Shown: positions 1 through 7,555 of the stretch, in pieces | Numbering within the stretch: position 1 is the first letter of the stretch | How the letters are laid out: each line of letters starts with the position of its first letter | Assembly: GCA_964516765.1 (NCBI GenBank) | Contig: CAZEWZ010000030.1 | Span: 1 to 15,875, forward strand | Reading direction: 5' to 3' | Length of the DNA: 15,875 nucleotides | Origin: CAZEWZ01 sp964516765 | Lineage (GTDB): Bacteria; Bacteroidota; Bacteroidia; Flavobacteriales; UBA7430 | Notes under the pieces: generated by a model | What the model was told of the DNA's origin: nothing | What the model saw: only the letters and a program-made list of their open reading frames with translations | Databases searched by the model: none | Made by a program: the position numbers and the translations under genes

Positions 1-1038
1 TACTTGACTATACTCACAACTCTCATCTGAAAAATTAGCTTCAGAGTTATAGTTGCATGCAATAGATTCCATACAGGCATAAACATCCTGCGAATTAAAA
101 TCACATGACCCATCATCAAAAGTTGCTAGAGAATTATAATTTGGGAATAAATCAAGGGTACAACCATAGATATATTCACATGTTCCGTCATCTAATGTTG
201 CTTCTAGATTATAATTTTCAGCAATTAAGTCCGTACAACCATTAATTATAAGGCTTATACACATTGATGGATCTGTGTTTAAGGCATATTCATTGTACTC
301 AAAAAAGTTTGGATATGGACAAGAAGTTAATAGAAAGTTCCCCTCACAGTCATAACTAGCTACTGGGAATTCACAATTACCATCATCATCTGTAGCTATA
401 CTGTTGTAATTACATGCACTCTGGTCTTGACATCCTATAATTTCAAGAGAATCAATAACTCCATCACCATCAGTATCACAATTACCGTCATCTATTGTAG
501 CTTGGCTATTATAGTTAAATGCAGAGGGAATTGTACAACCTAAATATTGGCAAGGAATTATCTCATTGTAATTGAAGGCATTTTCATCTAAACAATATTC
601 ATAATCACAACTTCCATCATCTGAAGTAGCAAAAGGATTAAAGTTATTAGATTCACAATCGATACAGCCATAAATTATAGGATATGAGACTAGCTGACAT
701 AACTCAAAATTAGATATGAGAGCCGATGTTTTTATTTGATACCCTTCCATTAATTTTAAACTACCAAGACTATTGAAACTGTATTGAGGAATATATGCGG
801 ACCCTAGAAAATCTTTAATAATAATTATATCTTCGAGAACAAACGCAAAAACATCTTGAAAATCTTGTTCATATTGACAAGAATAACCAAAAATACTCCA
901 ACCCTGCTGAAAGTCTCTTGACTGACTGGAAGAATAATTAATTTCTTGAAACAAATCTAAGACTGAATAACAAGGAGATTCTTCTTGTCCAAGTAGAGCA
1001 AAAGGAACAAATGCTAGAACAGTTAGTAACTTTTTCAT
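1..1038 (-). CDS. Secreted cysteine-repeat protein with GYQIK module (C-terminus off the left edge)
   Basis: The reading frame is open from the ATG at 1038 to the window edge (346 residues visible), so the C-terminus is missing. Residues 1-18 form a signal peptide (MKKLLTVLAFVPFALLGQ). Residues 45-114 are a GYQIK module: QGWSIFGY, then DIIIIKD, AYIPQY and EGYQIK. From residue 124 come about seven copies of a ~22-residue unit of the type GC.....A.NYN..AT.DDGSC.Y, at roughly 124, 147, 167, 202, 267, 292 and 321; the second is degenerate. Between the third and fourth, DTDGDGVIDSLE (188-199) resembles a thrombospondin type 3 / dockerin calcium-binding loop. Such repeats are common in large secreted proteins of marine Bacteroidota, but their function is unknown to me. 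A surface or adhesin-like role is inference. The fragment shares its module with the genes at 1780-3747 and 15500-15875. Confidence 0.85.
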   Translation of the reverse strand, partial: MKKLLTVLAFVPFALLGQEESPCYSVLDLFQEINYSSSQSRDFQQGWSIFGYSCQYEQDFQDVFAFVLEDIIIIKDFLGSAYIPQYSFNSLGSLKLMEGYQIKTSALISNFELCQLVSYPIIYGCIDCESNNFNPFATSDDGSCDYEYCLDENAFNYNEIIPCQYLGCTIPSAFNYNSQATIDDGNCDTDGDGVIDSLEIIGCQDQSACNYNSIATDDDGNCEFPVASYDCEGNFLLTSCPYPNFFEYNEYALNTDPSMCISLIINGCTDLIAENYNLEATLDDGTCEYIYGCTLDLFPNYNSLATFDDGSCDFNSQDVYACMESIACNYNSEANFSDESCEYSQV

Positions 1039-1062
1039 TGTGAGGAGTTTAATTATTTTTAA

Positions 1063-1070
1063 CAAAGGTA
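1063..1070 (-). promoter_or_regulatory. Candidate Bacteroidota -7 box (TACCTTTG) for the cysteine-repeat gene
   Basis: On the minus strand TACCTTTG fits the Bacteroidota TAnnTTTG box and lies 24 bases upstream of the ATG at 1038, which leaves a short leader. No convincing -33 TTG is seen at the usual spacing, so this is a weak call. Confidence 0.35.
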
Positions 1071-1116
1071 GAACTAAATTAAACATAATGTGACGTAATC
1101 GCTGAATAAGAGATTA

Positions 1117-1150
1117 GCTCCTAAGATTCTTGTTCGAATAAATCTTTAAT
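1117..1150 (-). repeat. Degenerate copy of the TTCGAA-core intergenic repeat
   Basis: GTTCGAAT sits in a 12-base loop (1129-1140) between AAGATT (1123-1128) and AATCTT (1141-1146), a perfect 6-bp stem. It lies about 57 bases after the stop of the PspC gene. It resembles the core of the other copies but lacks the palindrome and the GTTTAGAGAAT box, so membership is tentative. Confidence 0.35.
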
Positions 1151-1206
1151 CAAACAGAATTTTTATGAGATGAATAGATTAATGCGACAGAACTTTTTCT
1201 TATACT

Positions 1207-1389
1207 TTAATAATTAGTGGGAATAATCATCCAAGCAATGAGGTAAAATAATAGTCCGGGTCCAAAAAGTAAAAGCAAGACCATGATTAAGCGAAGTAGA
1301 TTTGGGTCAGTATTAAAATATACAGCAAAACCCTGACAAATACCAGCTATTTTTCCTTGATCAGGGAATCTATAAAGTTTATTGCCCAT
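1207..1389 (-). CDS. PspC-domain small membrane protein
   Basis: This 60-residue protein is essentially one PspC domain. A basic N-terminus (NKLYRFPDQGKIAGICQGFA) precedes the family pattern of a glycine-rich start, then YFNTDPNLLRL, then one long hydrophobic membrane segment (about residues 32-56, LIMVLLLLFGPGLLFYLIAW) ending in IIP. PspC proteins in enterobacteria sense envelope stress. Stand-alone single-domain versions are common in Bacteroidota and their role is less clear. The gene starts 37 bases after the stop of the DUF2892-like gene at 1427-1639 on the same strand, so the two probably share a transcript. The length fits a one-domain family member. Family assignment is firm; function is inferred from the family only. 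Confidence 0.85.
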   Translation of the reverse strand: MGNKLYRFPDQGKIAGICQGFAVYFNTDPNLLRLIMVLLLLFGPGLLFYLIAWMIIPTNY

Positions 1390-1426
1390 GGGAAATCAGT
1401 TGATAATAAAGATTAAATAATTGAAT

Positions 1427-1639
1427 TTAATGTTGCAGCTTATAAGTATCAATTCCTAATATTCTGTATATATAACAAGTTCCAATAAGTGCATTGATTA
1501 AAAGAGTACCACCCAAAGCACAAATTAAGTATGTGTAATTGGTTTGTTCCAAAACGAAAGGTGCTGAAATTAAAAAAATAGCAAGAATAAATCTTAGTAC
1601 TCTATCTGGAGTATTTTGGTTGGTTTTAAATATTTTCAT
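1427..1639 (-). CDS. DUF2892 / YgaP-like transmembrane protein
   Basis: This 70-residue inner-membrane protein has the family pattern. The N-terminal part carries N.NTPDRVLRF, followed by two hydrophobic segments (about residues 16-30 and 36-54). The second ends in the conserved LINALIGTCYIYRILGI, matching the family's typical ending of alanine-leucine, glycine, cysteine, tyrosine and LGI. In Escherichia coli YgaP this domain anchors a rhodanese domain to the membrane; here it stands alone and no rhodanese is visible nearby. The PspC gene follows 37 bases downstream. A small-membrane-protein pair acting in envelope physiology is plausible, but a specific role cannot be read from the sequence. 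Confidence 0.8.
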   Translation of the reverse strand: MKIFKTNQNTPDRVLRFILAIFLISAPFVLEQTNYTYLICALGGTLLINALIGTCYIYRILGIDTYKLQH

Positions 1640-1726
1640 TACAAATAGAGTTAATTAAACCAATGAGCATAATATCTTTTTATAATTGAAGAATTTCTAT
1701 AATTAAATATACAAAAATTAATAAGT

Positions 1727-1775
1727 CTCCCCAAGTAAGTTATCGTTCGAATCGGACTTGGAAAGATTTAAAAAT
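1727..1775 (-). repeat. Copy of the TTCGAA-core intergenic repeat
   Basis: Read on the plus strand, AAGTTATCGTTCGAATC is followed by GGAAAGATTTAAAAA, matching the core of the other copies. CCAAGT (1731-1736) and ACTTGG (1756-1761) can pair around the core. The copy lies 5 bases after the stop of the choice-of-anchor B gene (1780). The GCCACTC hairpin and the outer palindrome are absent. Confidence 0.6.
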
Positions 1776-1779
1776 GATA

Positions 1780-3747
1780 TTACTCATCAGTAAAAATAAT
1801 TTCTGATGGCGTATTCATTTTTATCTGATACCCTTGACCGGGAATCATATTCCCAATTGCATTAAATTGCCACTCAGGAAGGTACGCATCCCCTAGATAG
1901 TTCTTTACTATAATTATATCCTGTTGACAGTTTATCAAAGCTTCATTAATAGATAACTCTACTTTATTTAAAACAGCTATCATATTCCATCCTTCATCTA
2001 GACTTATTGAAAAATTGGGTAAGTAATGTCCTGAAACATTAAGAATAATAGAATTATCGGCTTTAATCTGATAGGCTTCACCGTAATTAAGATCGCCAAT
2101 ACCATCAAAATTATATGAAGTAATAAAAGCTTGTCCAATATTATCCTTGATTATTATGATGTTATTTTCATTTTCACCAATAAAATTGGTTGCAGTTAGC
2201 GTATCATTTTTTAAGTAAGTTGAAATAAGATTCCACCCGCTATTAAGAGGTATTTCTTGAGATTCTACATGCTCCATATTAAGCACAAATAGTCCAGACT
2301 GAACATCTGAGATTAATATTTTTCCTGAAGGTAAAAATGCATATACGCCCCATGCACCTGCATAACCCCCTGTGTTTACTGGTGTATATGTGTCATAGTA
2401 AGCAATTTGAACTGGGTTACTTGGATCAGAAATATCAAATACTTGAAGGCCATCTTGGTAATATGAAAGATATACCAAATTGTCTTTTATCATTAAGTTA
2501 TGAGCTATTGAAAATTCATTAACATTTGAATTAAATGTTGATAGAAGCTCTAAATCTGATACATTGGAAGCATCGACTATCTTTAAATCATAACCGTTAT
2601 TCTCTTCTGCAAATACATATATGTCGCCATATTTCCAACCTGAATGATTCGTTCCAAAATCTGGATAAGAAGTGAAACTTGAAATTTGAGTGGGCTGACC
2701 TATAAACTCCCAAACAAGTGTTCCGTTTCCAGGACAATTTATAAAAGCTGTATCATTTTCTACCCATATGTCATGTGTGTTTGGTATAAATTCATTCATA
2801 TTATATAATAAACTAGGTTGTAAGGGACTAGATATATCATAAACACATAAAGTAGAAGCCCAATAGGTGCCAAGCTCATCATATCCTTTTGTTGAGCAAG
2901 AATATAATTTTTGAGAAATACTATCAATAAATATATTATGAGATCGACTAAAAAGCTCGTCAGAGTCATAAACTATATCTACGGATTCTGGAAGATTAGA
3001 TAAGTCTATAATTTGAAGTGTACTTTCTCCTTGATCACAAACTGCATAAAGAAGATTCTCAAAAATGTGATAATCTCTATGTGTAACACCATCTCCATTC
3101 CAAGCTCCTTGAATAAAACTAATCTCATTTATGTTATCCGCATCATTTATATCGATGATGTGGGTCCCGTTTGTAGAACCAATAATAGCATATTCCCTAC
3201 CTTCTTTTTCATACCCATATACATCTGTATAACTGCCATCTAAACCATTAATAGGTAAACTCTCATCTGACCATTGCCCAAATAAGCTTGTATTATGTGA
3301 ATGATAAATACACTCATAACCAAAAGTAGAAACTTCGTTGTAATTGTCAGCATTTACATCTGTACAGACATCAAAATTACAATCTCCATTAACAGAAAAA
3401 TAAAGATTGCCATAAGACCCAAAAGGTAAATCTCCAAAAGCTATTATATTTGATTGTGCTGTTTGAATTGTGAAGTTACCTCCTTGCCATCCATCACCAT
3501 AACTATCATACATATTAAAATAATAACACCCCTGCTGTAAGCAAATTGTATCGATATATTCTGTGTAATTTGAGTAACTAATAGATGAAGTATCAATTAA
3601 AAAACCTTGATTATTGGTGATTGACCAGGAGTATTCTTCTGCCCAATCTCCAGTATTTAAGTGTAAAATATAGTTTTCACAATCTTGACAGAAAATATAG
3701 TTTGTTGACAAAAGAAAAGAAAAAATAAAGCATCTAAGGTTTCCCAT
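1780..3747 (-). CDS. Secreted choice-of-anchor B family protein with two C-terminal GYQIK modules
   Basis: The protein has 655 residues. Residues 1-21 are a signal peptide, ending near IFCQ. Residues 22-120 form a cysteine-containing domain with the YDSYGDGW motif at 80-87. One degenerate cysteine repeat (CTDVNADNYNEVSTFGYEC) spans 128-146. Residues ~151-492 are the choice-of-anchor B region, a beta-propeller of LVIVD-like blades: THIIDINDADN, LQIIDLSN, HNIFID, LCVYDISSPLQP, HDIWVENDTAFI, LKIVDASNVSD, AHNLMIKDNLVYLSYY, LQVFDISDPSNP. The family name reflects varied C-terminal anchors. Here the end consists of two tandem GYQIK modules (504-572 and 586-652), with GWNLIS or GWNMIA, IIIIKD or IIIVKN, and AYQIK or GYQIK. 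Cell-surface location is inferred. The two modules have diverged, which suggests an old duplication. An intergenic repeat copy follows the stop directly. Confidence 0.9.
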   Translation of the reverse strand: MGNLRCFIFSFLLSTNYIFCQDCENYILHLNTGDWAEEYSWSITNNQGFLIDTSSISYSNYTEYIDTICLQQGCYYFNMYDSYGDGWQGGNFTIQTAQSNIIAFGDLPFGSYGNLYFSVNGDCNFDVCTDVNADNYNEVSTFGYECIYHSHNTSLFGQWSDESLPINGLDGSYTDVYGYEKEGREYAIIGSTNGTHIIDINDADNINEISFIQGAWNGDGVTHRDYHIFENLLYAVCDQGESTLQIIDLSNLPESVDIVYDSDELFSRSHNIFIDSISQKLYSCSTKGYDELGTYWASTLCVYDISSPLQPSLLYNMNEFIPNTHDIWVENDTAFINCPGNGTLVWEFIGQPTQISSFTSYPDFGTNHSGWKYGDIYVFAEENNGYDLKIVDASNVSDLELLSTFNSNVNEFSIAHNLMIKDNLVYLSYYQDGLQVFDISDPSNPVQIAYYDTYTPVNTGGYAGAWGVYAFLPSGKILISDVQSGLFVLNMEHVESQEIPLNSGWNLISTYLKNDTLTATNFIGENENNIIIIKDNIGQAFITSYNFDGIGDLNYGEAYQIKADNSIILNVSGHYLPNFSISLDEGWNMIAVLNKVELSINEALINCQQDIIIVKNYLGDAYLPEWQFNAIGNMIPGQGYQIKMNTPSEIIFTDE

Positions 3748-3770
3748 TCAATAAATTTACAAAATAAAAA

Positions 3771-3900
3771 AGACAAGTTATTTTTAAAAATAACCTAATC
3801 TGTAAAGCTGTTATTAGGGACTCTTTCAAACCGATTTAGAAAGATATTAAGAAGTTTAGAGAATGAAAAAAGCCACTCAAATCAATATTGAGTGGCTTTT
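3771..3900 (-). repeat. Full-length copy of the intergenic repeat, between two divergent genes
   Basis: On the plus strand it holds, in order: an A-tract and the imperfect palindrome AAGTTATTTTT/AAAAATAACCT (3775-3796); a diverged core (GACTCTTTCAAACCGATTTAG); GAAAGATATTAAGAAG; GTTTAGAGAATGAAAAA; and the GCCACTC hairpin. It lies between the divergent starts at 3747 and 4045, unlike most copies, which follow a stop codon. Confidence 0.65.
3872..3900. terminator. Strong bidirectional-looking terminator hairpin between divergent genes
   Basis: GCCACTCAA (3872-3880) pairs perfectly with TTGAGTGGC (3888-3896) around a 7-base loop, with an A-run before and TTTT after. It would work in either direction. 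No gene ends here, which is unusual: the neighbours start at 3747 (minus) and 4045 (plus). Confidence 0.7.
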
Positions 3901-4044
3901 TAAAATAACCCCCTCCAGGATTATGAAAGCATATACTCTTGAAGCTATTACCTTGCCAATTATTATTTATTTTTTGCTAATAACAAAACGTTAACAAATA
4001 AGATAAGCCACTTAATTAGGTTTTTGTATAATTGTAAAAAAAAA

Positions 4045-6312
4045 ATGAAAATAAGAACTTTAGCGTTTTTAATTACTATCGTTTTAATCAATAGTATAAA
4101 CGCACAAGATATTGAGGGAGATTGGAATGGGAAACTAAATATTCAAGGACAGGAAATGCCCTTAGTTTTTCACTTTACAAAAGAAAATAATGAATATATT
4201 GGGACAATGGATTTTCCAAATCAAGGAGCTACAGGAATACCAATTGAAGACATTACTTTAAAGAAAAATGCATTATCATTATCATTGATGAATGGATCAT
4301 TCTATGAAGGAAAATTAAAAGCTGAATTAATAAAAGGGATATTCAAGCAAAATGGAAAAGAATTTACTTTAAATTTAAATAAAGGAGAAATGCAAAAGCC
4401 AGGAAATGTAAGCCTGCCCAGCTCAAATAAGGAATTAGAAGCATTAGCAACAAAAGAAACAGGAGACTATAAATATGGAGTTAAAGATTATTTTGCCAAA
4501 CCAACTTCATCTTCATTTCAGTTATCACCAAATGGAAGATACATGAGTTTCCGTAAAAAAGATGAAAACCTAAAGAATCATGTATATGTGAAAAATATTG
4601 CCAATGGTGAAGAGAAAAGAATAGTAGTTGAAGCGGAAGAATTAATCAGAGATTATGGCTGGGGAAATGATGATAGATTAATTTACATAATGGATAAAGG
4701 GGGAAATGAAAATTATCATTTATTTGCTGTTAACGTTGACGGAAGTGATCAAAAAGAACTTACACCTTATGATGGAGTAAAAGTTGACATTATTGAAGGA
4801 TTAAAAGAAGATGAAGATCACATGATTATTAGCATGAATAAAAATAATCCTCAAGTATTTGAACCTTATAAAATCAACATTTTTTCTGGAGACATTGAAC
4901 TGTTATATGAAAATAAAGATATTCAAAATCCAATATCAGAATATGTTTTTGATAAGGAAGGTAATCTAAGAGCATATAGCAAACTAAAAGACGGTGTAAA
5001 AAATCAATTTTTCTATAAAATGGATAACAATAAGTTTCAGCTAATTCATGAAACCAATTGGGATGAAACCTTTTATATTCAAAATTTCAATTATGCATCA
5101 AAAAATAAGCATGAAGCCTATGTTATATCCAATTTAGAAACTGATAAAACAGAAATATTTAGATACGATCTAGCTAAAAAAAAATCAATCGAAAATTTAT
5201 TTAGTCATGAAAAATATGACGTATCTACTCTCGGAATTTCAAGGAATAGAAATTGGGAATTAGATTATTTTGGTTATGAAGGAGACAAATATCACATAAT
5301 CCCAATTAGTGATTACTTTAAGAAATTATATTCGAGATTATCCGAAGAATTCGGAAACTATGATTTTTATATATCAGACAAAACAGATAATGAGGATCAG
5401 TATTTGATATATGTTACAAGTGATAAACTATACGGGAAATACTACTCTTATGATGTAAAAAAAGATAAAATATCTCTCCTGTTTGACCTAATGCCTCAAT
5501 TAGATGAAAATGATATGTCTAGTATGAAACCCATTCAATTTAAGAGTAGAGATGGCCTGACTATCGAGGGATACATAACTTTACCTAAATCAGTAAAAGA
5601 AGGACAGAAAGTACCTGTTGTGGTTAATCCTCATGGAGGTCCACAAGGAATAAGAGATTCCTGGGGGTTCAATCCAGAAGCGCAATTATTTGCCAGTAGA
5701 GGATATGCTACACTTCATGTTAATTTTAGAATAAGTGGAGGATACGGAAAAGAATTTTTACGAAAAGGGCTTAAAGAAATTGGAAGAAAAGCTATGGATG
5801 ATGTTGAAGATGGCTTGAAATATATAATTAAACAAGGATGGGTAGAACCTGAAAAAGTAGCTATATATGGAGGTAGTCATGGAGGATACGCTGTTTTGAG
5901 AGGGCTAACCAAAACTCCGGATCTATACTCTTGTGGTATTGATTATGTTGGAGTTTCAAATCTTTATACGTTTATGGAAAGTATGCCTTCATATTGGAAG
6001 CCTTATATAGATATTATAAAGGCAATTTGGTATGACAAAGATATAGAAGAGGAAAAGAAAATAATGGATGAAGTATCTCCCGCTTTTCATATTGATAAAA
6101 TCACCAAACCTCTTTTTGTAGTTCAAGGTGCTAACGACCCAAGAGTAAATATTGATGAAAGTGATCAAATTGTTAGTGGGCTAAGAGCAAAAGGTGTTAA
6201 TGTTCCATACATGGTAAAATACGATGAAGGACATGGATTTCAAAAAGAAGAGAATAGAATGGAGTTATATAGTGCTATGATGGGATTTTTAGCAGAAAAT
6301 CTAAAAGACTAA
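4045..6312 (+). CDS. Secreted S9 (prolyl oligopeptidase family) serine peptidase
   Basis: The protein has 755 residues. The ATG at 4045 is preferred over an upstream TTG because it opens a clean signal peptide (MKIRTLAFLITIVLINSINAQ). Residues ~22-115 look like the lipocalin-like domain often fused in front of Bacteroidota alpha/beta hydrolases (DIEGDWNGKLNIQGQ, then TMDFPNQGATGIPI). Residues ~125-500 form a beta-propeller. Residues ~515-755 are the peptidase domain, with an NPHGGPQG oxyanion region, nucleophile Ser611 in GGSHGGY, Asp698 in GANDPR and His730 in DEGHGF. All three catalytic residues are therefore present. The family cleaves short peptides, often after proline or as acyl- or dipeptidyl-peptidases; the exact specificity cannot be told. 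A periplasmic role in peptide uptake or recycling is inferred. No sorting tail is present. It is alone on its strand here. Confidence 0.92.
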   Translation: MKIRTLAFLITIVLINSINAQDIEGDWNGKLNIQGQEMPLVFHFTKENNEYIGTMDFPNQGATGIPIEDITLKKNALSLSLMNGSFYEGKLKAELIKGIFKQNGKEFTLNLNKGEMQKPGNVSLPSSNKELEALATKETGDYKYGVKDYFAKPTSSSFQLSPNGRYMSFRKKDENLKNHVYVKNIANGEEKRIVVEAEELIRDYGWGNDDRLIYIMDKGGNENYHLFAVNVDGSDQKELTPYDGVKVDIIEGLKEDEDHMIISMNKNNPQVFEPYKINIFSGDIELLYENKDIQNPISEYVFDKEGNLRAYSKLKDGVKNQFFYKMDNNKFQLIHETNWDETFYIQNFNYASKNKHEAYVISNLETDKTEIFRYDLAKKKSIENLFSHEKYDVSTLGISRNRNWELDYFGYEGDKYHIIPISDYFKKLYSRLSEEFGNYDFYISDKTDNEDQYLIYVTSDKLYGKYYSYDVKKDKISLLFDLMPQLDENDMSSMKPIQFKSRDGLTIEGYITLPKSVKEGQKVPVVVNPHGGPQGIRDSWGFNPEAQLFASRGYATLHVNFRISGGYGKEFLRKGLKEIGRKAMDDVEDGLKYIIKQGWVEPEKVAIYGGSHGGYAVLRGLTKTPDLYSCGIDYVGVSNLYTFMESMPSYWKPYIDIIKAIWYDKDIEEEKKIMDEVSPAFHIDKITKPLFVVQGANDPRVNIDESDQIVSGLRAKGVNVPYMVKYDEGHGFQKEENRMELYSAMMGFLAENLKD

Positions 6313-6408
6313 TAATTTATAAAGGAATAACGATGTTGGCTTTTTTGATACAGTTTCTATTTATATCTTAAATATAAGTAGAACCTAAATGGCTTCATAA
6401 CTTTCTAA

Positions 6409-6422
6409 TAAGTTCGAACTTA
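6409..6422. repeat. Perfect 14-bp palindrome with TTCGAA centre
   Basis: TAAGTTCGAACTTA is its own reverse complement. CCTAA (6384-6388) and TTAGG (6420-6424) form a longer possible stem around it. With CTTTC upstream (6401-6405) it resembles a reverse-orientation copy of the repeat core, placed 3' of the plus-strand peptidase gene. Confidence 0.5.
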
Positions 6423-6481
6423 GGACTGAGAGGTTATCTATGATATGATGAACTTGTCTTATACTTCCAAAAGTACACAAT

Positions 6482-6515
6482 AAAAAAGGTCAAGTTATTT
6501 AAAAATAACCTGACC
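6482..6515 (-). terminator. Terminator-like hairpin after the ABC transporter operon
   Basis: GGTCAAGTTATTT (6488-6500) and AAATAACCTGACC (6503-6515) pair at 12 of 13 positions. On the minus strand the hairpin is followed by a T-run (complement of 6482-6487). It lies about 105 bases after the stop of the last gene of the operon and is also the palindrome arm of the repeat copy here. Confidence 0.6.
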
Positions 6516-6578
6516 TGTATGTTTCACCTTAAGAGGTTATTATTCGAATCACTCTAGGAAGGACTGGAATAAGTTATA
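6488..6578 (-). repeat. Copy of the intergenic repeat (palindrome plus TTCGAA core)
   Basis: The order on the plus strand is the palindrome GGTCAAGTTATTT/AAATAACCTGACC, then AGAGGTTATTATTCGAATC, then AGGAAGGACTGG. AATAACCT (6505-6512) is also complementary to AGGTTATT (6534-6541), so two folds compete. CCTT (6527-6530) can pair with AAGG (6559-6562) around the core. The GTTTAGAGAAT box and GCCACTC hairpin are missing. Confidence 0.65.
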
Positions 6579-6619
6579 TAGATATTAGTTCCTATTTCAA
6601 AAACTTGAAGGTATAAGAT

Positions 6620-7555
6620 TTAGTTTGCAAAGAAAATCTTTGAGTATTCTTGATTGTCATTTAACCTAAAATAGTTGTTGAAGTTTTCACTTGAAGTAAC
6701 CACGAAATCTAAAGAAATACTGTCTTGATAAGCATAAAGTGAAACTTCCATATTTTGCTCATCAACTATTGTGAGTTTTGATGTATACTCCTTGTTTAAA
6801 TTTGAGTCATCATAAAAATTTGGAAGACTCAATTTAGATATGTAATTGAGATAAGTATCAAATTTCAATGAATCTAAGGGCTGATTACTACTAGAAACCC
6901 AAAGAGAGTCCTGAAAAATAAAAGATTTACTAACCGAATCATTATGATTTATCTCTACACTTACAATTGAATCCATATTAATTAGTTTATTTTCTCTAAA
7001 TGAATTTACACCCATGGAAAACATCAATCCATAATATCCCGTGATTTGATAAATACGACTGTCTTCATTCATTCTAATAAATGATTTCGGAAGCTGATTT
7101 TGAGACCCAGGATTATAATTTTGTGAATTATTTACATTATCGAGATCAGTTTTACCAAAATGAATTTTTGTGGAAGAATTATTTGATTCAAACATTTCAA
7201 CCAAAGTAGATAATGAATCAGTAAGTTCGTATTTTTCCCAATTTTCACTTGAATTACTTACTAAGCGGTCTATTTTTAAGTTTGATAATTGATCAATAAT
7301 TGTACTTAAATCTGAGGTTCTTGCACTGATATTTTCGCCATCTTTAATAATGAACCATTCATTGTTCTCTTTAATCAATGTGTCAACTTGATTTTTGTAA
7401 TTGACAAAAATCTTATTAAGATTATCCGAATCAACATCCAACACTTTCGATTTAAGAATTGATTTTGAATTATATTTTTCAAAATAGTTATTCGCAAAAT
7501 ATACAGTAACCAGGGCAACTAAAAGTAGCGCCAATATTTTATTATTATTATTCAT
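6620..7555 (-). CDS. DUF4340 domain-containing membrane-anchored protein
   Basis: The protein has 311 residues. A single N-terminal membrane segment (about 7-22, ILALLLVALVTVYFAN) anchors a soluble beta-rich domain typical of DUF4340: LNKIFVNYKNQVDTLIKENN, then WFIIKDGENISARTSDL, and later STKIHFGKTD and RIYQITGYYGLMFS. DUF4340 genes commonly end GldG-family ABC transporter operons, as here. The ATG overlaps the end of the GldG-family gene by 8 bases, which points to translational coupling. The domain probably faces the periplasm next to the transporter. Its biochemical role is unknown. As the last gene of the operon, it is followed by an intergenic repeat copy with a terminator-like hairpin. 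Confidence 0.85.
   Translation of the reverse strand: MNNNNKILALLLVALVTVYFANNYFEKYNSKSILKSKVLDVDSDNLNKIFVNYKNQVDTLIKENNEWFIIKDGENISARTSDLSTIIDQLSNLKIDRLVSNSSENWEKYELTDSLSTLVEMFESNNSSTKIHFGKTDLDNVNNSQNYNPGSQNQLPKSFIRMNEDSRIYQITGYYGLMFSMGVNSFRENKLINMDSIVSVEINHNDSVSKSFIFQDSLWVSSSNQPLDSLKFDTYLNYISKLSLPNFYDDSNLNKEYTSKLTIVDEQNMEVSLYAYQDSISLDFVVTSSENFNNYFRLNDNQEYSKIFFAN

Larger units (their letters stand above)
6313..6619. other. Intergenic region between convergent genes
   Basis: These 307 bases separate the S9 peptidase stop from the DUF4340 stop and hold no gene. They contain a perfect 14-bp palindrome TAAGTTCGAACTTA (6409-6422), preceded by CTTTC in the reverse orientation of the intergenic repeat core, and then a forward repeat copy (6488-6578). 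The first part may be a 3' element of the plus-strand gene and the second of the minus-strand gene. Confidence 0.6.

Noticed and set aside
1738..1760. CGTTCGAATC resembling a tRNA T-arm, suggesting a tRNA or tRNA-derived repeat
   Set aside because: The flanking bases do not form a T-stem in most copies, and no acceptor or anticodon arm is found nearby.
3688..3747. Lipoprotein signal for the choice-of-anchor B protein (Cys20)
   Set aside because: The residues before the cysteine (YIF) do not fit a lipobox; an ordinary signal peptide fits better.
4024..4044. TTG start seven codons upstream for the S9 peptidase
   Set aside because: The added residues (YNCKKK) would displace the signal peptide from the N-terminus, and the ATG at 4045 gives a clean signal peptide.
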